Source: Tenodera sinensis (lineage: Eukaryota > Arthropoda > Insecta > Mantodea > Mantidae). From it: a DNA stretch of 64,000 bases. Both the position numbers and the translations under genes were made by a program. The stretch spans positions 125,595,412 to 125,659,411 of the forward strand of contig CM060967.1 of the NCBI GenBank assembly GCA_030765045.1. The letters are read 5' to 3'. Shown here piece after piece: positions 44,546-55,675 of this stretch. Below the pieces are notes generated by a model that was given only the letters and a program-made list of their open reading frames with translations, did no database searches and was not told the origin of the DNA. Numbering within the stretch: the first letter of the stretch is position 1; every line of letters begins with the position of its first letter.

Positions 44546-45600
44546 AACCGGTCCTTCAGGGTAGGAAGTCTTAGTGTACTCTCCCCGCTACTCTTCGCAG
44601 CTTACATGTCCGATTTCTCCACGGAACAACACACTGCGACATGCCAGTATGCGGACGACGTCCTCTTCCTGTGCACAAAACAAAACCGTGAGATATTGCC
44701 TCCCTCCCCTTCAACGACAACTAGACACCGTCGACCGTTAGAGTGAGAAATGGAGAATGGCTATTAGTCCGGGGAAAAGCTCCGCTCTCCTTCTTGGTAA
44801 GGTTCGCCATTGGCGGCCAGAAAGGTCGCTTCGGCTTAGGCGGAGAAATATCCCATGGGTAACCTCCGACAAATATTTAGGCGTTTTCCTTGATCGCGGG
44901 CTAACATACGCCCCACACGTCCGCGCAAAGGCCAAATACGCTGCGCTCAGACAGTTCTACCCCATTCTCAGATCTACCATGCCCAACCACCTAAAGTTGA
45001 GAATTTACAGGGCAATCATTCCGCTATTGATCCTATACGGCTGCGAAGCCTAGGGATCAGCAGCACCCTCTGCCATACGCAAACTGCAATCAGTGCAGAA
45101 TAGGGCGTTAAGAATGATTTATGATACCGGGCGTAGATTCTCGTCTGACATCCTTCACAACCAGTCAGGACTTCCCTACATCATGGACCTGGTAAGGGAG
45201 TGATCCCGAGCTATGCACTCCAAACTTAACTCCCACACCAATCAGCTGGTACTGGCATTAGGTCAATACGACCACAGAGCACCTTGAAGAAGGAAAAGTT
45301 ACCGCCTACCCAAGGACGCCCTTGGGTAAGGGTAATGCCACTCCCATCTTCTAACACATCATTACCACAACACCTATTCCTACCCCCTTTCTGTATCCTA
45401 AATTAGGTATACAGAAAGAAACCATTGCCCAGGACACAAAAGCATGACAACACAATGACAACCTTAAATACCGCACAGATAAAGTCGCATTAGCGGTTAG
45501 GTGCTGTGCAAACACGACATACCGTACAGGAGAACCTGTACGACCTGTTCTCGATTGCTGGATTGCTGGAACACTGTTTTGGTGGTGAAGAATCTCTAGC
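44546..45600 (+). pseudogene. Jockey-like LINE: RT C-terminal half and tail
   Basis: The RT region reads SVLSPLLFAAYMSDF and then CQYADDVLFL, the YADD catalytic box (about 44,650). In a shifted frame from 44,757 follow GKSSALLLGK, DKYLGVFLDRGLTY, RIYRAIIPLLILYGCEA and, after a stop at 45,051, KLQSVQNRALRMIYDTGRR. The order (palm, thumb, post-RT segment) is typical of Jockey-clade ORF2. The 5' part is missing, replaced by SINE sequence; frameshifts and stops make it inactive. Confidence 0.82.
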
Positions 45601-45831
45601 ACACATTAGGGAGCCGCACGGTGGTTCGTGCTCGCCCGGATTCCCTCCACTCGTACAACACTCCCAATCCATCACTACATCCAAGGGGTTGGACATACAA
45701 CTGCCTCCATTGGTTTCGTGTGGAATCCCCCCCTGTACATATTCCTCCTCTCTAATTCCACCCACCACTAAACTTGGGAGGAGCTGCTGGAAAATAGATA
45801 ACGCTCTGTTATATTATGATGACCTACAACA

Positions 45832-46111
<280 letters not shown>

Positions 46112-46215
46112 GTGATGGTGATTTGATTTGATTTGATTTGATTTGGTTTAAGGGCGCTCAACTTCTAGGTCATCAGCGCCCTGGTGATGGTGATGGTGAT
46201 GATGATGATGATGAT
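46112..46215 (-). repeat. Terminal hairpin module 3 with (AAATC)n tail
   Basis: On the minus strand agggcgctgatgacctagaa then gttgagcgccctt forms an 8-bp perfect stem (AGGGCGCT/AGCGCCCT; 46,151-46,158 and 46,175-46,182), followed by aaacc and five aaatc repeats. ggtgat repeats flank it. Confidence 0.8.
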
Positions 46216-46429
46216 GATGATGTTGGATTGGAAGGGCACATCACAATAACGAACTTCAGGAGATGACTAAGGGCAGTAACAGTGCTGAACGAGGGTCAGA
46301 TAGAATTATTTATGCCTTCTACAGAATACTATGGACTGTTATTAAAGACCGTATGTTACAACTGATGAATGTCACTGTCGAAATGTGTGACCGTTGTCGG
46401 ACCTTAATGAAGGAATTGTGATTCTTAAG

Positions 46430-48580
46430 TACAACATGTATTAGGCCCGATCTATTAACTCCCGAGAAAGAGCTTGCCTTGCTGTCGCTAGATCCTTAGA
46501 AAGCATTTGGTAAAGTTGATCATGACTACCCGTTTGGTGTACTGTGGCAATGAATCTTCATGATCGCATCCAACAACCACTAAATTGTTGTATACCTCTG
46601 TTTACTCTATATTACACATTAAGGAGTGTTATAGCAGGCCAATTCCCACTTTGAGCGATACACGTCAAGGCTGCTGCCTGTCCATGTTATTGTTTAGCAT
46701 TTGTACCGAACCGTTTGTTCGCTTGATGACGAAATATTTATTTTCGTGTGCAGCGTCGTCAGGTCTACTCATCTATGTCAATTAATGAGCACTTTACTAA
46801 GTTACCACCACGAAATGTTCTTGTCTCCTGATATCTTGAATTTTCATGACCAAGGATCTTCTGCTGAGATTAATTGTCAGAAATCTTCGTTGATCCCTCT
46901 AGGAAACAAGCCTTGGACATTAAATTTGGTTGATGTTCCCATGAAGCACCATGTCATTACTTCAGGCCTCCAAATCACGATCACTGTTACACAAATACTG
47001 AACTTAAACTGGATATCCAAACTCAATTCCCCAAAACTCCGCAGCGCCACTTCAGTAGAAACGTCAACATTCTTCAGAGACTTTGGATTGTTGCGCCCTT
47101 TGCGTTATCAAAGTTAAATACCATCACAAATTCTGCAACTTCCTCCTGATATACCTAGGCGCATTGAGCTAGTAGTGTCATATTATCTGTGGAATGTCCA
47201 TGTTTATAAGGCGACAAAGTCTCATCACCAGCCTCCCAAAACCAGTGGGGGTCCCGAACTAACAACAATTTCTAAAAAATGTTTAGCATTGCTCATAAAT
47301 ACCTCGTTCGATCTAGAACACCTCAAGGACAATGCACAAATTCAGTCCACCAAACGAGCGCGATGGCTCAGGCGGTAATGTCTCTGGCCTGCATTCTGAA
47401 GTTCGCGGGTTCGAACGCCTTGACGGGCCTTCCTGGCCCATGGGATTTTTCTAAGGTTTTCCTCGTGTGGCTAGGTGAATGCTAGAAAGGATTTCCATAT
47501 CCTCCGAATTTCCTGCCCCTCCATTTCGTTACATTAATCATTTCTTTTCACCTCTAATCTCGTTAGGTTTCTTTCAGGGTTGGAAACGTCGACGAGCATC
47601 GCGTCAGTAGCACATCAGGGGGAACAAATGCGTTCTGGAAATCTCGTCCCTCGTTATTCGTTTCCGCTTATTGGTTTCAGCTTAGCCAGTTTCGAAGTCC
47701 TTCGCCCACTTGGGGTACGAACCCGGAGATGTGGAAGAGGAACCAGGCTGAGTCAGCCTGCATCGGGGTGCTTCTAACTGTGAAAATGTAGCGACTGTGA
47801 CCTCTGCTCTGTCGTGGCAACGTTCCGGTCACCCTTTGGATCCATTCGCCACTGCATCTTCCCGACGGTGCTCCGTCAGGGTTTTAGGCACAAAGGATCG
47901 CCTTTGATAGAGGTGCTAAGTGCACCTCCGCAAGTTGTCATTGATTCGGTCCATTACTGGGACCCTAAAGGGTCATGACATTTATGGTCCTACGGTGAAA
48001 CATATTGTCAACCTACCTTAGAGATTCTTCTTAGGGAATCCGACACTTATTACGAATGGCCTGTATCGTCATTTTCTGTTGAGACAACGGAGAAGAAATG
48101 TTGTAAACCTCCTTGGAAGAGTATCTGGAGTTCTTTTCGATACACCGAATTCTCGCCGGAGCGGAAGATATCTATGTACAACATACTAAATGGCATAGTA
48201 CTCACAGCAGGAAAGTAATACCAACATAACCTCGTATTGTTCCCGTTCCCAAAAGCTTGCTGCCTTTCATCAGCGCTTATAAACTACATTATCGAAACTG
48301 GAGCTGGATCCAACATAAAATCCGCTACACTACTATGGCGGATAACCCCAAGACCATTCAAAGGTCCATCTTACAAAGCGATGTATAGGTTAAGCGTCAT
48401 GTATTTACCCAAAAATGGCTCGAAATGGCAATTATCCACTATGTTGCAGGATTACCAGTGTACGTGGCCTAGAGAGATTTTGAATAGACCATCGGACATC
48501 TCAAGAGGGAAACATGTACACTTTGTTGTTACTCTACCACAAGTTAGACGTCCCATCTGTTTATAAGCGCATTTAACGTG
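46430..48580 (+). pseudogene. Tx1/L1-like LINE ORF2 fragment, interrupted by a SINE
   Basis: RT text is scattered over frames: LLSLDP-KAFGKVDHDY (about 46,480), LYTSVYSILHIK, DTRQGCCLSMLLFSICTEPFVR (the RQGCPLSPLLF block), SYHHEMFLSPDILNFHDQGSSAEINCQKSSLIPLG and later SYYLWN and GGPELTTISKKCLAL. These match the RT and thumb order of L1/Tx1-type LINEs. A C-terminal part (48,000-48,560) includes LVLFPFPKACCLSSA and WRITPRPFK. Many stops; the SINE at 47,356 splits it. Confidence 0.65.
47356..47600 (+). mobile_element. tRNA-derived SINE, family 3
   Basis: The A-box-like gcgatggctcaggcgg and B box gcgggttcgaacgcc are followed by a body with cctggcccatgggatttttctaaggttttcc and gtggctaggtgaatgctagaaagg. 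It is inserted in the Tx1/L1-like LINE. The 3' limit is uncertain. Confidence 0.75.
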
Positions 48581-49379
48581 GATGGAGGTGCATAGTCTGG
48601 AAAGTCAGTATGGGCTAAAAAAAAGGTATATATGGCTACGTTAAATATATTATAGGCTACACTATTACAGGCTACTTACTCAATCTGTTATTTTAAAAAG
48701 AGAAGGAAAAATACCTGTCATTCCCAAACTCAGGAAAATAAATGTCAGAGCTCAGCCGATGGTACCAAAAGACAAAAAAATGTTGGAGAGGTATATGTTC
48801 TAGTGCGACTTCCCTGTCCACGTTTTACTTCACCAACATCATCATCATCATCACCACCACCATCATCATCACCATCATCACCATCATCGTCGTCGTTGTC
48901 GTCATCGTGGTCGTTGTCATCTGTTTCAGGGATCAGGTAAGTTTTGCAGCTGGGCGGTGGAGATGCACTTCGTAAAAATTACTCTTTGGCGTCGGTCGGA
49001 CTGCTCAGGGATCTACCCTTCTCTTGGGAGGGCCCCCGAGTGTTCGGGGCTTTAGGCGGCCTGAGCGGCGTCTTGAGCGTTCAGTTGGGAACGGTATAGT
49101 CCTGGTCCACGCATACGCACGTCGTTTCCGGTTCTAGTCACCAGCCGTGTCTCTCTCACCTCTCCTTGCCAGACGTGTTCGAAGCATGAAGGGCCACATT
49201 TCACAGAAGGGCCCCTGAAACCAGGGAACAGCACCGCATGTAGGCCAATGTGGCCTTGCGTTTACCAAACCGTTGTTAATACATCGTCGCGCCTATCGCG
49301 CGCCTTAAAGGACGCTTGAAGTTAGCTGACATATACCGCTGCATTGCTAGGCAACACGAGGTCAGATACAATCAGGGGG
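48581..49379. other. Unassigned; ATC/ACC tract and GC-richer segment
   Basis: (ATC)/(ACC) trinucleotides occupy about 48,838-48,915. A locally GC-rich segment at 48,940-49,330 has no recognised coding content. Confidence 0.45.
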
Positions 49380-49410
49380 CGAGAACAAAGGCCCAGTTCT
49401 AGACACTACG

Positions 49411-49444
49411 AGAATATTCGAGAAACTTCACTCAGCTATATAAT
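49411..49444 (+). promoter_or_regulatory. Heat-shock element plus TATA box
   Basis: Four alternating units GAAtaTTCgaGAAacTTC (49,412-49,429) are followed eight bases later by tatataat (49,437). The arrangement parallels the LTR promoter at 29.25 kb. What it would transcribe is unclear; short frames follow on the plus strand. It may be part of another, unrecognised LTR. Confidence 0.55.
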
Positions 49445-49601
49445 CTAGTCGCATGAACAGAGAAGCCAATTCTTAAATATGTATTGGGTCAATGAATCTT
49501 GAGAGGTTGAGTGGTTGTGGTGGCGGGGGCGGGCGCCGGACGTCGTCGTCGTTCCTCGGCTGCTCAAGTCAGCATATCGTGCTTATCATCGGCCACACAT
49601 A

Positions 49602-50144
49602 CTAATGGTCAATGTAGGGATGTGGTGAAATAGGTTGGTTCGATCTCAGGGTGTAATAAAGGTCACGGAAGACCTTCGTGTGTCCAACAAGGAAGACGAC
49701 ACTATCTTCTATACCGCACTTCTTATTGATTGTGATTGTCGTGACAACTGCCCAAAATGTACCAGAATTCTCGGAGAACAATTTGCATGCCCGTGTATCA
49801 TTTCTTGTCCCTTGTAACCTGTATTTCCCTGATGAAATTCTAATCCCCGAGATTGCTAATTTCCGCACTGCCCATTCGCGGAGTCTTCTTATCACATATC
49901 TTTTCACGTCTGCCTCGTCCAAGTGACACCGCTGAAATCCTCCAAATCTCTCTCTGGTGCCTCCTCTGAACCTTCCCATCTGGACCACACAGATTTCTAA
50001 CCTTTTAGTTTCGAAAACATCCACCCTCGTTAAAATTAACGACCTAAGGGGACAAATATGCCTTCGAAATGTCCACTCTGAGAATCCTGGCTGTTTATCT
50101 TCGAGCATATGGTTTTCGGGAGAAACTCCCGTTACAGTGTGCAC
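49602..50144 (-). CDS. Unrecognised 180-codon open frame
   Basis: The frame starts MHTVTGVSPENHMLEDKQPG and is basic and Arg-rich in the middle (GRFRGGTRERFGGFQRCHLDEADVKRYVIRRLREW). It has no signal peptide, membrane segment or familiar motif. A frame of this length free of stops is unusual in this AT-rich, repeat-laden DNA, so it may be a piece of a mobile-element protein. On the other strand the heat-shock-type promoter points toward it, so it may equally be an accidental antisense frame. Confidence 0.25.
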   Translation of the reverse strand: MHTVTGVSPENHMLEDKQPGFSEWTFRRHICPLRSLILTRVDVFETKRLEICVVQMGRFRGGTRERFGGFQRCHLDEADVKRYVIRRLREWAVRKLAISGIRISSGKYRLQGTRNDTRACKLFSENSGTFWAVVTTITINKKCGIEDSVVFLVGHTKVFRDLYYTLRSNQPISPHPYIDH

Positions 50145-50475
50145 CTTCAGAGATGATTTTAACTACTAATCCTCGGAGTTGCTTGTTGTGTAAAGTGAGA
50201 TGTATTTGGACCAAGGTTTTGATATAACAGAGCGGATGTGAGTTGCATAGTCAAGACGAAATGTAAATTGTGTTAACGATAAAACAAAAAAATGTTTGTG
50301 ACTCAGTTTGAGAAGAGAAATAAAGTGACATTTAATAAAACCGGACTTGTCATTTGTTGCAGTATTAATTTTTGTTCAGAATTAGTCAACCTTATATAAT
50401 AATATAATTATGATTTATGGTATCGTTCCCAGATATTTAGTCTGGTATACTATACAACCTTAAAGAAACTGAATC
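50145..50475. other. Non-genic stretch with plus-strand poly(A) signals
   Basis: Contains aaataaagtg and ttaataaaac near 50,320-50,340, which could be the end of a plus-strand transcript starting at 49.47 kb. No gene supported. Confidence 0.3.
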
Positions 50476-50695
50476 GTCTACCCAGACTCAGTTGGTTAGA
50501 CCTACTGACCGAAGGTCGTGGGTTCAAATCCGGCACAGACTGATGATTTTTAAGTGTGCTTGAAAATCACAGCTCCCTGTTAGTAGATTTACTGACATGT
50601 AAAAGAACTGCAAGACGAAATTCCGGCATACCGGTGACACTGATGTAATTCTGGCAATTGACAACGTCGTTAAACAGCAAAATAATTTAAAATAA
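50476..50695 (+). mobile_element. tRNA-derived SINE, family 2 (near complete)
   Basis: The tRNA-like head cagactcagttggttagacc with B box gggttcaaatcc is followed by the family-2 body (gcttgaaaatcacagctcc, gcataccggtgacactgat, acaacgtcgttaaacagcaaa) and an aataattt tail. Confidence 0.88.
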
Positions 50696-51656
50696 TTTAA
50701 TTTAAAGAAATTACTCTTTTCAGGTGTTTCATAATTTTAACTAATTTGTGTATACATGTTATTCAATATTCAACTCCTTAGATATGAGTTATATAAATTA
50801 CTTTTTGTTGCACTGTTAACTATGTTTAACTAATACAGTAATTTTAAATCAGTAATTCCTTAACATCTTCCAAAAATTGCAAGCTAATACATTTAAAAAA
50901 TGGTACAAGCAGAGTAATGAACTTAAACACGGCGTTTTATCTAAATCGTACAGAACCAATTAAATAGTCATCTGTGGCTTTTAAATCTATACAAACAAAA
51001 GTGGATGGCTAAATGCATTGCTAAGCACAAAACTCGAGATCGGTTGGACCAAATCGGCATTTCTTTTTTCAAATATTTGTTGAAGTGCGAAGGAGGTTGT
51101 TATGCAGAGAAAAATTAGAAGAATTGCTCGGAGAAACGTAAAAAGTACAGTTTTCTTTTTCCCATTCAAGCTGTTCCTAGGTGTCATTTCTAGGAATGGC
51201 GATTTGATATAGAATAATCGAACTGTCAATTTTTTGGGGTCGTAAAGACCGATTTGAGCAATAAATTGATTAAATGTATCGATATCAGACAGCCTAAAAT
51301 TTACTTCTGTTTTACTTAATGATTCGTCTTATTTAAAATAAAACAAAAGAGCACTAAACCATAATATAAGGAAAAACATTTGAAATTTAATTAATATTTA
51401 ATTAATTATAATTATGAACGCAACTTTAAAATTAGTATAAATTAGTTGAATGCACCCGTAGGTTTGATACTTCCTCTGACTACGATATATCTACAGCTTG
51501 ACTGACTTTTTCAGTAGATTCTCAATTATTGGTGCGTGTTATTTTCTAGGCTCCTTTTAGACCTTCGCTTCTGGGTCGACAAGTAGGTTCCTCGATTTAT
51601 GTTTTGTTGAGTGGTTTATTTTGTGTGTGCTTCCATTTATAATCAGTTGAAGACCA

Positions 51657-51815
51657 ATGTCGTCTACAAGACGTGGGTGGAGCAATTTGGATCGAAGAAC
51701 TCTAAAAACTAGACACCAAGCTAATTTTCAGTCTAATTGGACTGCACATCAACGTGAGGAGTGCAATGAAATTGAAAGGATTCGGATATCACAAAGCCGT
51801 GCAGCACGTCATTGA
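51657..51815 (+). CDS. Short basic open frame (52 residues), uncertain
   Basis: It starts MSSTRRGWSNLDRRTLK and ends in EIERIRISQSRAARH. The Glu/Arg-rich IRISQSRAA ending resembles repeat modules found in some insect mobile-element proteins. No promoter or intron structure was identified, and it is probably a fragment. Confidence 0.2.
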   Translation: MSSTRRGWSNLDRRTLKTRHQANFQSNWTAHQREECNEIERIRISQSRAARH

Positions 51816-52064
51816 ACTACACTCTGAAATATATTTACATTAACATTTTTGTTTAAATTACACATTTGTGACTAGATAGTATTACAAACTTATCTGTCCT
51901 AGTGACCATTACTGAAAACTAAATATATCCTCACGACATGTACAATTTATTAGCGACGCCTTTAGCAGAACTAAAATGTGAGACTCCCACAGTTCAATAC
52001 CTTTTGAGAGAACGACGTTTTTGGGGCATCGTGTAGCATAAAAGTACTTATGAAATAAAAAACT

Positions 52065-52135
52065 CTAGGTTGCCCTTCTAATGGTTAGCCTGCTAGCTTT
52101 TAAATCCAGAGCTCCTAGTTCGTCCCAGAGTACAA
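52065..52135 (+). repeat. tRNA-like repeat fragment
   Basis: The sequence ttctaatggttagcctgctagc...agttcgtcccag has A- and B-box-like spacing; a paralogue at 58,140-58,200 comes with the segmental duplication. Confidence 0.45.
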
Positions 52136-52560
52136 GATCGTGTATTCCTTTAGCAGCACAATTCCACATCCTTCCTAGGGTCTGAAAATATCAACGAGGG
52201 TGAACGTGAGTGTGAATTTAATGTAATTACCCAAGTAATGCCACACAAATGTAAACCAAGTGAAAATCCTGACTGATGGGTAGTTCTTCTGAAGCGAAAA
52301 GTTCACCGATATGATCTGAGGTGTTAAAAGTACAATAAAAGGTTTCCAAAATCATTTTTATCAAATTTCACAGTTAGGTTATCTAAAGGGCATAAGAATC
52401 AAAGATTTGCTACGCTGTATAAAAAGCAATTACTGGTTTACGCTTTTATATATCTCGGAAAGGTGAGATAATATTCTCACTCAATTTAATGAGCTACACT
52501 TATCATTTAAAGCTTGGATTTAATGTTGATGACCCCTGGCAAAGGTCATACCAGCTGAGA

Positions 52561-52594
52561 TATAAATGACGATTCTGTTACGGTGAGCATCAGT
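52561..52594 (+). promoter_or_regulatory. Core promoter of peptide-gene copy 3 (TATA + Inr)
   Basis: TATAAAT at 52,561-52,567 lies 31 bp upstream of the A in an arthropod-type initiator TCAGTT (52,590-52,595). Just upstream are an aggtca half-site (52,543) and an E-box cagctg (52,552). Confidence 0.65.
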
Positions 52595-52666
52595 TCTGCA
52601 ATCCAGAACTTACCAATCAGTTAGCAGCTCCGAGGACAAAAGAGAGTCAAGATGTATCGATATGGG
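52592..52666 (+). CDS. Peptide-gene copy 3, exon 1 (5' UTR and first five codons)
   Basis: After about 60 bp of leader, an ATG opens MYRYG and is followed immediately by the consensus donor GTGAGT (52,667), leaving phase 0. Joined to the acceptor at 55,126 the frame continues into MFAFALCVLC, so the intron falls at the start of the signal peptide. A decayed homologue (atcgatatcgggtgaga) is at 58,237. Because exon 2 also begins with ATG, translation could start at either one. Confidence 0.55.
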
Positions 52667-53289
52667 GTGAGTCTTTATTCTCGCTTTATAGACGTTTGTA
52701 AATATCGCTACTGATGTACCAAGACTATTTTTTCCGGAATAGTGCTTTTTGATCTACTTCCTGCATATTGGAAACTAAAATTCCTTCACTCGGGGCGTTT
52801 TGCATCTTTACCACAGATGTTAATGAAATGTATTTAATTCTCCAACTACTATTATGCATATTTATTATTGCAGAGATGTATTATGATCATACTTAATAGG
52901 TGATTTCTACCTTTTAAATTTATTGTCTTTACTTTCCTTTATTCATTAGCCTTTACTTACGATTTAAGTGATGTAATATAACTCTTTCGACGCAAGCTGT
53001 TATAATCACCTTCTGCTATTGACTTGGTTAACACTACCACCAGTTAATATGCACTACCACACGCTTGACCTCGATACTGGTTTTGGAAAGCGGAGAGTCA
53101 TTAACTGTATTTTGAGGTAGGTTACTCTACTGTTCACTATTCGTGGAACAAACGGTATAAAATACAAATTCGTTAAGTGTTTTACAAAAACTTAGAAGTG
53201 AATATTTTCAACTTCATCTCGTAATTGAAACTTCTTCGGCGTTACAAAACCTTATCACTGTATACCACTAATTAGGTTTTATTAATCTA

Positions 53290-53600
53290 CAATAGGAAAT
53301 AGTATTCCCACCAAAAAATTCGATGGTGATATTTCACTGAAAATAGGTGAAATACGTGAAAAAAATCATTTTTAGAAAAATAACGAGCTGCGTATGTTCG
53401 TATGTGTCTGTGTCATCAGTATAACTCAAAAATGAAGGTTCGGTAAATAAAAATCAAGGTTGGTATCTAAGTTTAACGTTTTTCGAGGATCCATACGAGG
53501 ATTTTCCACATAATGTTCCCACTCGAAACTACGCTTAGCATGGGACATTATTGGAAAATGTTTATTTTGTTTCATTTTTACAATGCCCTTTGACTAGTTT
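53290..53600 (+). repeat. RX repeat, diverged copy in intron 1
   Basis: Runs from ggaaatagtattcccaccaaaaaattcgat through agcata-like agtataactcaaaaatg. The segmental partner is at 63,640. Confidence 0.65.
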
Positions 53601-53939
53601 TGCCAAATCGGGGATCTAACTTTAGAAACAACTGATGATACTGGCTGAATTGTAGGTATTTTTAACGTTGACTGCTGTCATTTTAACATTGGACACACAT
53701 TCATATTCCATATCTCTGTGGAGGATAGTGGATTACTCTGGAGAAAGAAAACTGCTCATTCCCAGCGGGAAATCCAACCATAGACCTAAAGTTCACAAGT
53801 CACAACGCTGACCACTTGACTTGATTCTTCATAGTGTGACCGGGTCCAGTTTGTAATGCACATTTCTGCCTCAGTTGTCAAACATTTAAGACGATTTTCT
53901 TACATTTTTTCCTTCATTACTGTATCAACATACACTTCC

Positions 53940-54800
53940 TTTCTTCCTCTTTCTTCTTCTAAGCATTACAGCCCACTGTGGGCTTCAGCTTCCCTAAGCT
54001 TTTGCTTCCGTTCATCCCTATCCATAGCCTTCGTTCTCCATATCCTAACATCGAGTAGTTGCATTGCATCCTTTCCTACAGCGTCTTCCCATCTTCCCCT
54101 TGGTGCTCCTTTTGATCTGGTCTTATAAAATTTTCCGTCCAAAATTTTCTTGGGGATACGTTTATCTGTCATCCTTGCCACATGTCCGGCCCATCTCAGT
54201 CCCCTTAGTTTTGTATCTTTCACAATGTCCACCTCTTTATGTAGTTAATGTATTTCTTTATTCCACCTTATTAGCCATCTTCCATCCTGTTGTAGTGGAC
54301 CGTAGATCCTTCTCAGGATTTTCCTTTCAAATGTGCCTAACATTTTCTCAGAACTGGAGGTTAATGTCCAACATTCACAATCATATATCAACGTTTTGTA
54401 CAGCCTGATCTTAGTTTTCCTGCTTATATTTTTGTTTTTAAACAAATTATGAAGTGAATAATATGTCTTGTATGCAGCCAATATTCGAGCTTTAATTTCT
54501 TTACTTTCGTCGTTATTTTGATCTACCATTGTACCTAGATATTTGAAACTGTCCACTACCTCTATCTTATCGTTGCCTATCGTCCAAACATTATTTCTCT
54601 TATTATGTCTATTTTGTATCATTATTTTAGTTTTTCTGTGTTGACTTTAAGACCTACTAACCTAGCCTTGCTGTTCAGCTCGTTATACAAACCTATCGCA
54701 GTGTTTTCTTTCTTCGTATAATGCTAATGTCATCTGCATATGCTACTAATTGTGCTAGTTTATAATATATTGTGGATATATTGTGGATACACCTTCTTTA
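53940..54800 (-). pseudogene. RTE-like LINE 3' fragment in intron 1 of copy 3
   Basis: Minus strand: an AYADDIS box (about 54,735), then KYLGTMVDQNNDESKEIKAR, TKIRLYKTLIYDCECWTL (54,245-54,622), and a C-terminal frame 53,966-54,232 with GLRWAGHVARM, RIPKKILDGKFY, PRGRWEDAV. This is the post-palm half and tail common to RTE-type endonuclease-RT proteins. It is 5' truncated and frameshifted. The homologous sequence near 3,228 lacks it, which fixes the insertion point near acttccttt. Confidence 0.8.
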
Positions 54801-55126
54801 GTAAATGTAAATTTCTGCAGGTTTCAACATCCGAGCATTTAAAAATTCCAGTTTCTCTCAGCTTAGAGTCAGCGGTACTTTATATCATTAACTTCATTTT
54901 GAACAATCGCAGAACGCACGATAATGACCTACTTCTTCTGAATCTTAGGTAATACTGAGCAAAACTATTTACGAAAGCATTAGACCTTACACAGAAGCCC
55001 AACAGCGATATACGCAGTGGGGATCACAAGTGGTCGTTACTTCCTACATTGAACCCGTATACTTGATCTACGACGAACGTTTCAACAGCACTTTGTATTT
55101 GAAATGCATGTCTTTCTCTGTTGCAG

Positions 55127-55366
55127 ATGTTTGCCTTTGCCTTGTGCGTCCTGTGTCTATGTGGCAAGAGCGATGGACTTCCCTTCCCTGATGCCGATAA
55201 TCCTCATGTACCAATAACGCACAGTCCTCCTATCAACCCTGGACGGCGCACAGGAGGACTTTCATGGATTCAACAACGCTATATTCCACCATATTATTCA
55301 GAACCAGGAAAGTACGACCCTCCTTCTCCTATCCATCATGGTCGGAATGTTCAGTCATGGTTTTAG
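55127..55366 (+). CDS. Secreted proline-rich peptide, copy 3, exon 2
   Basis: 79 codons follow the acceptor tctctgttgcag; with exon 1 the product is 84 residues. The signal segment FAFALCVLCLC ends near KSDG. The mature part holds one conserved unit (VPITHSPPINPGRRTGG) and a Tyr/Pro-rich tail (RYIPPYYSEPGKYDPP). It is shorter than copies 1 and 2, with no second or third repeat. It is the best candidate for a functional family member because promoter, exon 1, splice sites, frame and poly(A) signal are all present. Its function is unknown; secretion is inferred from the signal peptide. Confidence 0.75.
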   Translation: MFAFALCVLCLCGKSDGLPFPDADNPHVPITHSPPINPGRRTGGLSWIQQRYIPPYYSEPGKYDPPSPIHHGRNVQSWF

Positions 55367-55466
55367 TCATGGTCACCGTCGTAGATTATATTGAGGACTG
55401 ATGTGACATCTGTTAATACTGACAGATGTTTAGTTTTCCTTTTGTCGATGCTGTAAAGTATATGTT

Positions 55467-55472
55467 AATAAA
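55467..55472 (+). promoter_or_regulatory. Poly(A) signal AATAAA, copy 3
   Basis: Same context as 7,057 (ttaataaacagtgatacac), about 100 bp after the stop codon. Confidence 0.65.
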
Positions 55473-55675
55473 CAGTGATACACATTGAGAAATTGTCTCC
55501 TTTATTTCCGCTAAAACTTACGAAATTCCCAACTTAAACTTGGTGCCAAAATCCGGGAACTGCTCCACTCACTAACGTGAGGACTGACAGGATTTTAAGG
55601 TATTTTGAGTGACTTAAACCTCAAAAGGAACCGAAAGTTCCTTAAGGAACCTTAAAGGAATTGCTGTGCAGGTGC

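Larger units (their letters stand above)
50720..55675 (+). repeat. Large tandem duplication unit 3 (contains peptide-gene copy 3)
   Basis: It aligns with 55,676-64,000 in order: gtatacatgttattcaatattcaac, cagaaccaatta, gctagcttttaaatccagagct, atcgatat(g/c)gggtgag, cacagatgttaat, aagtgttttacaaaaacttagaagtgaat, then RX. The partner unit is longer because of insertions. Its 3' end includes peptide-gene copy 3. Confidence 0.85.

Noticed and set aside
49690..49817. Cys-rich plus-strand frame (DCDCRDNCPKC) resembling the zinc site of an RNA polymerase subunit
   Set aside because: Similarity is limited to a few cysteines; surrounding residues do not match and the frame ends quickly.
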